From JBBRDU01 sp038203615 (GTDB taxonomy: Bacteria > Verrucomicrobiota > Verrucomicrobiia > Chthoniobacterales > UBA10450): a stretch of DNA of 12,353 bases. A program made the position numbers and the translations under genes. Under the pieces are notes generated by a model, which had not been told where the DNA came from, made no database searches, and saw nothing but the letters and a program-made list of their open reading frames with translations. Positions 5,210 through 12,353 of this stretch are shown here, one piece after another. Numbering within the stretch: position 1 is the first letter of the stretch; each line of letters begins with the position of its first letter. Where the stretch lies: positions 1 to 12,353 of the forward strand of contig JBBRDU010000098.1 of assembly GCA_038203615.1 (NCBI GenBank), in the 5' to 3' direction.

Positions 5210-8200
5210 TTACGCCAGCGGCACGGTGAGGTGATCGAGCAACTGCTTGAGCTGGTCGAGGTTCACCGGCTTCACGAGATGCGCAAAGAAGCCGGCCTCT
5301 TTTGTCTGGCGCAGGTCTTCCTCCATCCCGTAGCCGCTCAGGGCGATGCCGGGGACGGGACGTTGGCGCTGGATTTCACGCATCAAATCAAGGCCGCTGC
5401 CGTCGGGCAGGCCGAGGTCGCTGATGACCGCGTCGAAGCGTTCCGCGGCGAAAGCGGTGAGCGCTTCGCGCACGCCGTTGGCGGTCGTGACCTGGTAGCC
5501 GCTGCGCGTGAGCAGGCGCATGAGCACGGTGCGCGTCGCCTCGTGATCATCGACGACGAGCAGCCGCAGCGTGCGGGGAGGCGCGGGTTGCGGAGCGCTC
5601 GCACGGGCGGAGGCGGCGGGCGCATCGACGGTGGCGAGGGCGACGGTGAAGGTCGAGCCGAGGCCGTGGCCTTCGCTCTTGGCGAAGATCGTGCCGCCGT
5701 GCACTTCGGCGATCGCCTGCGCGATCGCCAGGCCGAGGCCGAGACCGCCGTAGCGATGCTGGCCGGCGATGTCGCCCTGCTCAAAGGCCTTGAAAATATT
5801 CGGCAACGCCTCGGCGCCGATGCCGATGCCGGTATCCTCGACGCTCACGAGGATCCAGTCCTCGGCGTCGTTGTGCGTGCTCACCGTGATGGTCCCGCCC
5901 GTCGGAGTAAATTTAAGCGCGTTCTTGATCAGGTTCCAAAAGACCTGCTGGAGCCGGGTGGGATCGGCCAGCGCGTGATGCCGCGCCGCGTCGAGCTTGA
6001 AGACGATGCGCACCCGTTTGCCGAGTCCGTCGCTGCGGACGATCTCGGCGGTGTGGTGAAGAAGTTGGTGCAGGTCGGCGGCCACCGGCGCGATGGTCAG
6101 CTTCCCACGGCTGATGCGCGTGAGGTCAAGCAGGTCGTCGATGAGCCGCGCTTCGAGCTCGATGTTGCGGCGTATCATCGAGAGCTGCTCGCGCAGCTCG
6201 GAAGGCAGCGCCGGATCGTCCGCGAGCGCGGTGGCGGTCATCAGCACAGGCGTGAGCGGCGTGCGCAGCTCGTGGCTGAGCGCGGCGAGGAAGTCGTCTT
6301 TGGCCCGGGCGGAGCGCGCGAGTTCCGCCGCCACCGCCTGAATCGCCTGTTCCGACCGGACCCGCTCGGTCACATCGCGCGAGACGGCGAGCAATTTCTC
6401 GGGCTGGCCGAGCCAGTTTAAGATCGGTGTGATGACCACGTCCCACCAGCGCGGCTCGCCGCGCACTAAAAAAAGGCCGGTGAAATTTCCGGTGCCGCCC
6501 GCCGCCGCTGCTGCGACGGCCACCTCCGCCGCGGCGCGATCCGGGCCGACCCAAACGTCGGCCCATATGCTGCCGATGAGGGACGCGATGTCCACGATGC
6601 AGAGCAGATGCTGGCCGCGCTCGGACATGAGCATCAGCCGGCCTTCGAGGTCGAGGACCTTGATGCAGTCGCAGCTGCTCTCGATGATGCTGCGATTGAA
6701 TTCCGCGCTGGCGCGCAAGGCTTCCTCGGCCTGCCTGCGCTCGGTGATGTCGGTGTGAACGCCGACCCATTCGCGGATCTCGCCGTCCCCGCCGATGACC
6801 GGCACGGCTCGAATCGAACACGAGCGCCAGGCGCCATCGTGCCGTCGCACGCGGTGTTTAAACTCAAACAGCCGCTTTTCCGCCACCGCCGCATTCCAGG
6901 CCTCGATGGTGGGCTGGGCATCGTCGGGATGCACCGCCCGAGCCCAGCCGTAGCCCTGATATTCCTCCGGAGTTTGGCCGGTGAACTGGGCCCAGCCGGG
7001 CTGCTCGCCTTCCATCATACCCTGCGCGTTGTTCGTCCAGATGAGACTGCTCACCGCGAGCGCCGCCGAGCGGAATCGTTCTTCGCTCGCCCGCAGCGCC
7101 TCCTCCGATGCCTTGCGCGCGGTGATGTCCTCGATGGCGAGCAGGATGCGCTCGGGCACGCCCGCGGCGCTCTCCACCCGGCGGGCATTCAGCAGCATGG
7201 TGCGCGTACCGATGGTGGCAAACTCGTGCGTGACTTCGAAGCCGTTGAAGACATTTTTTTGCGGGATAATCTCTTCGAGCAGCTCGCGCAGTTTGGGAAT
7301 ATTCCACTGCCCGTTGCCGATCTCGTAGATCAGGCGGCCTTCAGTCGCGGCGGGCGCGACCTTGAAGTTTTCATAAAAGGCGTCGCTCGCAGTGTTCACG
7401 CGCAGATCGGCGCGCAGGACGAGGAAGGGCACCGGCGCGGTGCGCAGGACGGACTCGGCGTAATCGCGCGCCGCTTTGATTTCGTGCTCGCTGCGCTTGA
7501 GCGCGTCGATGTCGCTGAGCACGAGCACCACACCGTCAATCTTGTTGTCGAGCGTGAGGTAAGGCCGCGCGCGCAGGCGATACCAGCGCCCGTCCTTGTC
7601 CTGCACCTCGCGCTCGCGCAGGCTCATGGTCTCGATGACTTCGACCAGCAGGCGGTCGAGGTCGGGCATGTCGAGATTGTGCCGGATGCTGCCGAAGCCG
7701 CGTCCCGCATCCGTCGCGGCAAGGTTGAAAACTTTCTCCGCCAGCGGCGAGAAGCGGCGGATGGTGAGGTCGCGCGCGAGCAGCAGGAAGGCGATGTGGA
7801 TGCTGGCCTGGAGATTGTTCAGGTCGGCATTGAGGCGACTCAGCTCCGTGTTCCGGCTGAGCATCTCGTCGTTGATCGTGGTCAGTTCCTCGTTGGTGGA
7901 CTCGAGTTCCTCCTTTGAAGTCTCGAGCTCTTCGTTGATGCTCTGGAGTTCCTCGTTCGCGCTCTGCACCTCCTCGCTGGCGGCCTGGAGTTCCTCGTTG
8001 GCCGCTTCGTTTTGCTCCTGGATGGACTGGAGATAATCGCGCGTCTCGGCCAGCTCGCGCTCGAGCTCGGCGATGCGCTTGCGGGAAGTCCCATGTGTCT
8101 CATGAGTCCCATCTGTCCCATGAGACGGATGGAACCCATGGGACGCCCCAGGCTCTTCGAACAGAACGAGGTAGCACTGCTCTTTCAAATTGCGCAGCGG

Positions 8201-10225
8201 GATGACCTGGAGCGCGAGCGCGCGGGTGCCCACGCGCACCCCCTCGCGCCGCACCGGTTTGTTTTCGCGCTTCGCTATATTAATCGCTGCGCGCAGCGGG
8301 AGCATCAGGCTTTCGCGCGCCATCTTTAGCACGTCGAAACTGGCCTTGCCCGTGGGCGGTTCGAGATACGCGCCGGTCGCGCCGCGGAACTGCAGCACCT
8401 GCCCCTCGGCATTGATGAGCACGCCCGGCGGCGCGAATTGGCTGACTGAGATGCGATCGGCTTCGCGTTGCGCGTTGAACTCGCCGCGCACCGCGTCTGG
8501 CAGCCCCTGCTCGCGGGCCGATGGCGGCGGCGTGTGCTGGCCGGGCGCAGGCTGCGTCTCGCGCGCACGCGGCAGCGGCAGACGGAAGAGCGGGGTCGGC
8601 GCGGCGTTTCTGGAAAAGATTTTCTGCTTCTTGTCGGCAGGCGCGAAGAGATCGGTGAACTGCCCGATGGACTCGCTCGCGCCGAGGAAAAGAAAGCCGC
8701 CCGGCTTGAGCGCGTAATGGAACGCGGGGAAGATTTTTTTCTGCAAGCCCGCTTCAAGATAGATCAAGAGGTTGCGGCAACTGATCAAGTCCATGTGCGA
8801 AAAGGGTGGGTCGTTCACCACATTCTGCCGCGCGAAGACGACCTGATCGCGCAGCAGTTTGTTCACGCGCCAGCCGCCTTCCTCCTCGACGAAGAAACGC
8901 CGCAGCCGCTCCGGGGCGAGATCGGCGGCGAGGCTTTTCGCATAGAGGCCGTGCCGGGCCTTCTCCAGGAGCGCCTCGTTCAGGTCGGTGGCAAAAACCT
9001 GGAGCTTCGGCGCGCGGGCGATGTCCTCGGAGGATTCAGCGAAGGACATGGCAATGGAATAGGCCTCCTGGCCGGTGGAGCAGCCGAGCGTCCAGACACG
9101 CACTGGCCCCTCCCGCTCACGCTCGGCGAGCAGCGCGGGGAAGACCTTGCGCTGAAGCGCATCGAAGGCTTCCGGGTTGCGGAAGAAACTGGTGACGCTG
9201 ATGAGCACATCGGAATAAAGCGCGTCGAGTTCGGCGGCGTTGCCGTTCAAGAACGCGGCGTAATCGGCGAGCGTCTCGTGCTTGTTCAGCACCAGCCGCC
9301 GCGCCACCCGTCGCTGGATGGTGCTCGATTTATAGAGCGAGAAATCCACGCCGCAGCGGTTGCGCAGGATCGAAAGGATTTTCTTGAAGCCATCCTCGCC
9401 CGCCGCTGGTTTGTCCGCGGCCGCAGCTGCTTCCTGCTTCGCCTGCCGCGAGCCGGTGCGTGGCGTGCCATGCCCGCCAGAAGCCAGCGGCGCATCTTTT
9501 CCTTCGCGCTGATCGGCCTCGCGCTCCGCCTCGGAATGCATATCTGGCGGGGTTTCGCCGAGCGCGTTCAGGACGAAAGGATGCTTCGCGATGCGCGCCA
9601 GTTCCGCGGCGATCTGCTCCGGTGCAAGCACGAAATCCACGCACCCCGCCGCGATCGCGCTGCGCGGCATCGAGTCGTATTTGGCCGATTCATCCTGCGC
9701 AAAAGTCACCCCGCTCTCTGCCTTGATCGCCTCCAGCCCGAGCGTGCCATCGCTCGCCGTGCCCGAGAGCACCACGCCGATGGCGCGCTCGCGCTGATCC
9801 CGCGCGAGGGCCTCGAAAAAGAAATCAATCGAGCGCGTCGCCCCGCGCACCTTCCCGCGCGGCGTCAGCTTCAATACCCCGCCGACGATGGCCATCTGCA
9901 CATTGGGGGGAATGACGTAAATGCCGTTCGGCTCGACCCGCAGATTCTGCGTCACCTCGCGCACCGGCATCGTAGTGGCGCGCGCGAGCAAGTGCGTAAG
10001 CGCGCTCTCGTGCTTCGGATCGAGATGCTGCACCAGCACGAAGCCCATCCCCGTATCCGCGGGCAGATGCCGGAGCAAATCCTGAAACGCTTCCAGCCCG
10101 CCCGCCGAAGCCCCCACGCCGACGATGGGGAAGGCCGCGTCGAGCTTCTTGGCGTCCGTTTTCCCTTTGGCGCGCCCCTTCCGCCGCGGCCCGTCAGGGG
10201 GACGTTTCGGGGTGGATTTTCTCAT
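5210..10225 (-). CDS. Hybrid sensor: CheB methylesterase - CheR methyltransferase - PAS repeats - histidine kinase - receiver
   Basis: The protein has 1671 residues from ATG 10225; a TTG at 10246 would add seven residues, and neither start has a clear ribosome binding site. Domains in order: CheB methylesterase (about 30-210) with GASAGG (Ser40), QHLDP (His67) and SGTASDGT (Asp159), so the catalytic triad is present; an Ala/Gln-rich linker; CheR methyltransferase (about 275-540) with the S-adenosylmethionine loop LGCSTGQEAYS near 380 and ISCRNLLIYLE near 481; a PAS-like region (593-690); a His/Gly repeat (695-712); a Glu/Asn-rich coiled coil (715-800); about four PAS domains (803-1290); HisKA with SHELRTP (His1318); HATPase with NLIKNALKF, DTGIGIG and GGLGLGLA; and a receiver (1552-1668) with phosphoacceptor Asp1603 and Lys1652. 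No membrane segment is seen, so it is probably cytoplasmic. It is visibly richer in GC than the genes left of 4925 and right of 10476. The ligand and target are unknown, and no chemoreceptor is nearby. Confidence 0.95.
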   Translation of the reverse strand: MRKSTPKRPPDGPRRKGRAKGKTDAKKLDAAFPIVGVGASAGGLEAFQDLLRHLPADTGMGFVLVQHLDPKHESALTHLLARATTMPVREVTQNLRVEPNGIYVIPPNVQMAIVGGVLKLTPRGKVRGATRSIDFFFEALARDQRERAIGVVLSGTASDGTLGLEAIKAESGVTFAQDESAKYDSMPRSAIAAGCVDFVLAPEQIAAELARIAKHPFVLNALGETPPDMHSEAEREADQREGKDAPLASGGHGTPRTGSRQAKQEAAAAADKPAAGEDGFKKILSILRNRCGVDFSLYKSSTIQRRVARRLVLNKHETLADYAAFLNGNAAELDALYSDVLISVTSFFRNPEAFDALQRKVFPALLAEREREGPVRVWTLGCSTGQEAYSIAMSFAESSEDIARAPKLQVFATDLNEALLEKARHGLYAKSLAADLAPERLRRFFVEEEGGWRVNKLLRDQVVFARQNVVNDPPFSHMDLISCRNLLIYLEAGLQKKIFPAFHYALKPGGFLFLGASESIGQFTDLFAPADKKQKIFSRNAAPTPLFRLPLPRARETQPAPGQHTPPPSAREQGLPDAVRGEFNAQREADRISVSQFAPPGVLINAEGQVLQFRGATGAYLEPPTGKASFDVLKMARESLMLPLRAAINIAKRENKPVRREGVRVGTRALALQVIPLRNLKEQCYLVLFEEPGASHGFHPSHGTDGTHETHGTSRKRIAELERELAETRDYLQSIQEQNEAANEELQAASEEVQSANEELQSINEELETSKEELESTNEELTTINDEMLSRNTELSRLNADLNNLQASIHIAFLLLARDLTIRRFSPLAEKVFNLAATDAGRGFGSIRHNLDMPDLDRLLVEVIETMSLREREVQDKDGRWYRLRARPYLTLDNKIDGVVLVLSDIDALKRSEHEIKAARDYAESVLRTAPVPFLVLRADLRVNTASDAFYENFKVAPAATEGRLIYEIGNGQWNIPKLRELLEEIIPQKNVFNGFEVTHEFATIGTRTMLLNARRVESAAGVPERILLAIEDITARKASEEALRASEERFRSAALAVSSLIWTNNAQGMMEGEQPGWAQFTGQTPEEYQGYGWARAVHPDDAQPTIEAWNAAVAEKRLFEFKHRVRRHDGAWRSCSIRAVPVIGGDGEIREWVGVHTDITERRQAEEALRASAEFNRSIIESSCDCIKVLDLEGRLMLMSERGQHLLCIVDIASLIGSIWADVWVGPDRAAAEVAVAAAAAGGTGNFTGLFLVRGEPRWWDVVITPILNWLGQPEKLLAVSRDVTERVRSEQAIQAVAAELARSARAKDDFLAALSHELRTPLTPVLMTATALADDPALPSELREQLSMIRRNIELEARLIDDLLDLTRISRGKLTIAPVAADLHQLLHHTAEIVRSDGLGKRVRIVFKLDAARHHALADPTRLQQVFWNLIKNALKFTPTGGTITVSTHNDAEDWILVSVEDTGIGIGAEALPNIFKAFEQGDIAGQHRYGGLGLGLAIAQAIAEVHGGTIFAKSEGHGLGSTFTVALATVDAPAASARASAPQPAPPRTLRLLVVDDHEATRTVLMRLLTRSGYQVTTANGVREALTAFAAERFDAVISDLGLPDGSGLDLMREIQRQRPVPGIALSGYGMEEDLRQTKEAGFFAHLVKPVNLDQLKQLLDHLTVPLA
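8089..8142. repeat. Degenerate 9-bp tandem repeat inside the hybrid kinase gene
   Basis: Six imperfect 9-base units based on TCCCATGNG lie side by side. On the coding strand each unit equals three codons, giving the triplets SHG, FHP, SHG, TDG, THE, THG at about residues 695-712, just before the coiled coil. The unit length keeps the reading frame, so copy number could vary without breaking the protein. The repeat is in a linker between the PAS-like region after CheR and the coiled coil. Confidence 0.75.
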
Positions 10226-10308
10226 GACAAAGGCACACCATATCAATTCCGCGCCGCCACGCGATTGAAAACGCCAGGGCCAGCCGGTAACCTTTTCCAG
10301 ATCGCACC
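10226..10308. promoter_or_regulatory. Divergent intergenic region between the hybrid kinase and the nuoC remnant
   Basis: These 83 bases separate two start codons facing away from each other, so promoters or leaders for both would lie here. I see AT-richer patches (ATTGAAAACG near 10264, TGATAT on the - strand near 10240), but no box pair with good spacing that I would call a promoter. Confidence 0.3.
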
Positions 10309-10479
10309 ATGGAATCGCTCGAAGAAATCAAAGCTCGAATCGAAACGGAGATTGCCCGAGCGAACGTCACCATCATTCCCAACCCGGGCCCGGCCAGGCA
10401 GCCGTCGCTTTTGCTCGATCATGAACACGCGTTGGCCGTCGCGCACTTCCTACGCGACGACGCGGAGCTGCGCCCGTAA
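10309..10479 (+). pseudogene. nuoC: NADH-quinone oxidoreductase subunit C (NuoC), N-terminal remnant
   Basis: ATG at 10309 opens a 56-residue frame, MESLEEIKARIE..., with IIPNPGPARQPSLLLDHEHA and LAVAHFLRDDAELR, ending PTAA-like at CCG TAA (10474-10479). The pattern 'QPSLL.D..HA..VA.FLRDD..LR' matches the N-terminus of NuoC, where it normally continues into a segment like LDY.SNVTGVDW. That continuation is absent, so the gene is cut after about 55 of some 150-200 codons. NuoC is a peripheral-arm subunit of complex I that normally follows nuoB. Here a 5-kb antisense gene separates them. The assignment rests on memory of NuoC sequences and is supported by the nuoB remnant at the other edge of the segment. 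Confidence 0.75.
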
Positions 10480-10555
10480 TTTCGCGCGCAAGAAACGAAC
10501 TGTTTTTGACAAGCCATGCCGAGCGAGGCGCGAGATGTTGCTTGAAGCTGTGACC

Positions 10556-11686
10556 ATGAAAAAGGCCAGTCTTAAAAAAATTCTTGTCCCAGTCGATTTC
10601 TCCGCGATGTCGACTTCCCCCATCGAAACCGCGCAGCGTCTGGGCAAGCCGTTTGGCGCCGCGATCCATCTTGTGCACGTGCACGAGTCTTACTACCCCG
10701 CCAGTTTTATGGCGTCGGGAGCGCCGGTGCCAATGTCGATGGTCCCATTTCGCGAGGACGCCGCGCCGAGAATTGCCGACGAGCTTACGGCATTGGCAAG
10801 AAAGTACGGAATATCCGCCGCGAATTGCTACATCCAGAATGACACTCCGATCTTCAACGAAATCTGTAAAATCGCGCAGAGGATCGAGGCGGATTTAATC
10901 GTCATGCCTACGCACGGCTACACCGGCGTGACTCATTTTTTTGAAGGAAGCACCGCGGAACGAATCGTCCAGCATTCACCTTGTCCGGTTTATATCGCGA
11001 AACGGGATACGCGATCACGCAAAGACGCATCCGCGTCCAAAACAAGTTTCCGGGTCGACAAGATTCTTGTGCCGGTTGATTTCTCTGATTGTTCTTTGGA
11101 AGGGCTGAAATACGCGATCCAATTTGCGGACAAGTTTGGAGCGAAGATTCTTTTGCTGAGCGCCGTTCACCTCGGCTACGCCTACGCTGCGGATGGTTAC
11201 TCGATGATGTACGATGTTTCTACGCTCCAAGACATCGCAGGCAAGGATGCAGAACGCCAGATGCGCGAATTCGTCCGACGGGCGCAATTCGGCGGCGTGA
11301 AGTTTAAAACAACCGTCAAAATCGCTTCGCCCGTGGACGGGATTTGCTTGTTTGCGGAAAAGCAGGATGTCGATCTGATCATTATGTCGACACATGGGCG
11401 CACTGGTTTTAAGCATGTTTTTATAGGCAGCACCGCGGAACAAGTAGTGCGCCGAACGAAGCGTCCAGTGCTCGTTGTGCCGTCTCACCCGGAACTGAGA
11501 TCAAAGCAATTAACGGAAGGAACTGGGGTTAGACCAAAGGCCAGGCGCAAGATCGTGTGCGGCACGACCGTAAAACAACACGCGCCGACGAGCGAAAAAT
11601 TAGTGAAACGAAATCTCAAGCCTGGCGCCCATCCCTTTCCGGAGCGGCGTAAAACGAACAAATTCCGCGAATCGCATTTGGTCTGA
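10556..11686 (+). CDS. Tandem universal stress protein (two UspA domains) with a basic C-terminal tail
   Basis: The protein has 376 residues from ATG 10556 (MKKASLKKILVPVDFS). An in-frame ATG at 10535 has a GAGG 6 bases upstream and would add seven residues. Domain 1 (about 5-149) starts KKILVPVDFS and has the ATP-binding loop THGYTGVTHFFEGSTAERIV with SPCPVYI. Domain 2 (about 167-309) starts DKILVPVDFSDCS and has STHGRTGFKHVFIGSTAEQV with RPVLVVP. Both keep the THG-x9-GS(T) pattern of nucleotide-binding members. Universal stress proteins are cytoplasmic and support survival in starvation, low oxygen or energy shortage. Residues 310-376 form a Lys/Arg-rich tail not usual for the family. It begins about 80 bases after the break in nuoC, and CHAD follows 56 bases downstream on the same strand. 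Confidence 0.92.
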   Translation: MKKASLKKILVPVDFSAMSTSPIETAQRLGKPFGAAIHLVHVHESYYPASFMASGAPVPMSMVPFREDAAPRIADELTALARKYGISAANCYIQNDTPIFNEICKIAQRIEADLIVMPTHGYTGVTHFFEGSTAERIVQHSPCPVYIAKRDTRSRKDASASKTSFRVDKILVPVDFSDCSLEGLKYAIQFADKFGAKILLLSAVHLGYAYAADGYSMMYDVSTLQDIAGKDAERQMREFVRRAQFGGVKFKTTVKIASPVDGICLFAEKQDVDLIIMSTHGRTGFKHVFIGSTAEQVVRRTKRPVLVVPSHPELRSKQLTEGTGVRPKARRKIVCGTTVKQHAPTSEKLVKRNLKPGAHPFPERRKTNKFRESHLV

Positions 11687-11742
11687 TCGTGGTCCAGCCG
11701 ATCTTATGGCCTTCTTGTCAGGCCTACAGGCAGTGAGCATCC

Positions 11743-12353
11743 ATGAACTATCAGTTGGGTAATAAGGAGACGCTGGGTGACGGCGTCCGGAGAATCTGCC
11801 GTGAGCAGATCGACGCCGCGCTCGGGATCAGCTGGAATGGCAGCGATCCGAATCACGACGCGGTGCACGAACTGCGAAAGCATTTGAAAAAGGCGCGCGC
11901 GGCTTTGCGTTTGGGGACAAAGGAACTGGGAACGAAACTGTTCCGCTACGAAGATCGACAACTACGCGACGTTGGCCGGCTCCTCTCCGAAATTCGTGAC
12001 GCAGAAGTGCGGTTGCAAACCATTCACCAGCTCCACCGCTTAGCGCATCGTCGAAATGACGAAGCGGCCTTGAACGAAGCGGAACAGCTTCTCGATTTTG
12101 AACTGGTCAACTTCACCGAGGCGTTCTCCGATTGGCGAAAAAAAGCGAGCGCTGAATTACAAAAGATCCGCGAACGCATAAACGATTGGCCACTGGATGA
12201 TCTCAATTGCAAAAAACTGCGTCAGGTCGTTCAAAAATCATACAAAACCGGCCGAAGAGCTCTGCGCCAGGTTGCGAAAGATTTCACGGCGGAATCCTTT
12301 CACGCGTTTCGCACACAGGTGAAAGAACTTTGGTATCACCTGCGGATTTTATA
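11743..12353 (+). CDS. CHAD domain-containing protein (partial, cut by window end)
   Basis: The frame opens at ATG 11743, after an in-frame TGA at 11734-11736, and remains open for 203 codons to the window end. CHAD hallmarks are seen: HDAVHELRKHLKKARAALRL (residues 38-57) with the conserved His and basic residues on a helix, LRDVGRLLSEIRDAEVRLQT (74-93), and a second histidine helix, FHAFRTQVKELWYHLRIL, at the very end. CHAD domains are helical bundles with a basic surface; several bind polyphosphate and localise to polyphosphate granules. No CYTH domain precedes it, so this looks like a stand-alone CHAD protein. A purine-rich GTGAG lies six bases before the ATG as a weak ribosome binding site. 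The gene may form a unit with the upstream universal stress protein gene. Confidence 0.88.
   Translation, partial: MNYQLGNKETLGDGVRRICREQIDAALGISWNGSDPNHDAVHELRKHLKKARAALRLGTKELGTKLFRYEDRQLRDVGRLLSEIRDAEVRLQTIHQLHRLAHRRNDEAALNEAEQLLDFELVNFTEAFSDWRKKASAELQKIRERINDWPLDDLNCKKLRQVVQKSYKTGRRALRQVAKDFTAESFHAFRTQVKELWYHLRIL

Larger units (their letters stand above)
4925..10476. other. High-GC block bounded by broken nuoB and nuoC, inserted among lower-GC stress genes
   Basis: The block runs from the first NuoB-like codon to the last NuoC-like codon. Hand counts of single 60-base lines give 42 G/C at 7081-7140 and 42 at 8881-8940, compared with 28 at 2461-2520 and 26 at 11041-11100. Both edges coincide with gene truncations: alcohol dehydrogenase and nuoB at the left, nuoC at the right. 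No terminal repeats, integrase or tRNA mark the ends. It could be horizontally acquired, moved within the genome, or an assembly join. Confidence 0.6.

Noticed and set aside
5231..7918. Long + strand frames of 396 and 436 codons (5231-6421 and 6608-7918)
   Set aside because: Both lie antisense to the hybrid kinase, have repetitive Arg/Gly/Ala/Asp-rich translations without domains, and are explained by codon bias of the real gene.
10506..10534. Perfect TTGACA -35 box upstream of the universal stress protein
   Set aside because: At 16-19 bases downstream there is only GC-rich sequence such as CGCGAG and no plausible -10 box, so it was not called a promoter.
8468..11686. A single 1072-codon + strand frame covering half of the kinase gene, the nuoC remnant and the stress-protein gene
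   Set aside because: Only the part from 10556 encodes recognisable protein (two UspA domains). Upstream it is the antisense of the kinase gene, which stays open because stop codons are rare in GC-rich DNA.
11708..11724. Hairpin GGCCT/AGGCC between the universal stress and CHAD genes as a terminator
   Set aside because: The stem has only five pairs with a seven-base loop and no T run follows, so it is too weak to support.

Overview
The window looks like bacterial chromosomal DNA, most probably from a soil or freshwater member of the Verrucomicrobiota. The phylum is inferred from the style of the encoded proteins, the REP-like hairpin pair and the NuoB/NuoC residues; no marker gene confirms it. 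No rRNA, tRNA, CRISPR array, transposase or integrase was seen.

Layout. Bases 1-108 are the 3' end of a phosphoketolase gene on the + strand. On the - strand follow a small membrane protein (156-362), a predicted secreted protein of unknown function whose signal peptide seems disconnected by a one-base frameshift in a G run (421-1250), and a small zinc-ribbon membrane protein (1231-1416). Bases 1417-1840 hold no recognisable gene but carry a REP-like pair of hairpins. Bases 1584-3619 form a probable - strand operon, read right to left: a 58-aa protein with a good ribosome binding site, a 51-aa basic protein, a cyclic-nucleotide-binding-fold protein, a double PRC-barrel protein, and a short helical protein whose 3' end runs into the REP pair. 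A VIT/CCC1-type metal transporter (3833-4528) and the 3' remnant of a zinc alcohol dehydrogenase gene (4610-4936) follow, also on the - strand.

Bases about 4925-10476 are different: visibly higher in GC (two sampled 60-base lines contain 42 G/C each, against 28 and 26 in sampled lines to the left and right). This segment begins inside nuoB (3' end only), contains one 1671-codon gene for a CheB-CheR-PAS-histidine kinase-receiver hybrid on the - strand, and ends inside nuoC (first ~55 codons only). Both nuo pieces lie on the + strand in normal operon order and both are cut at the segment edges. The simplest reading is a foreign or translocated 5.5-kb block that replaced part of the surrounding stress-gene cluster, including the 5' part of the alcohol dehydrogenase gene. 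A chimeric assembly is the main alternative.

Right of the block, lower-GC DNA resumes with a tandem universal stress protein (10556-11686) and the start of a CHAD-domain gene that runs off the window (11743-12353), both on the + strand.

The flanking genes (phosphoketolase, alcohol dehydrogenase, stand-alone cyclic-nucleotide-binding domain, PRC-barrel, VIT transporter, universal stress protein, CHAD) are of a kind often grouped in stress and low-oxygen survival clusters. The hybrid kinase is a sensor that could be regulatory, but nothing in the sequence ties it to those genes.
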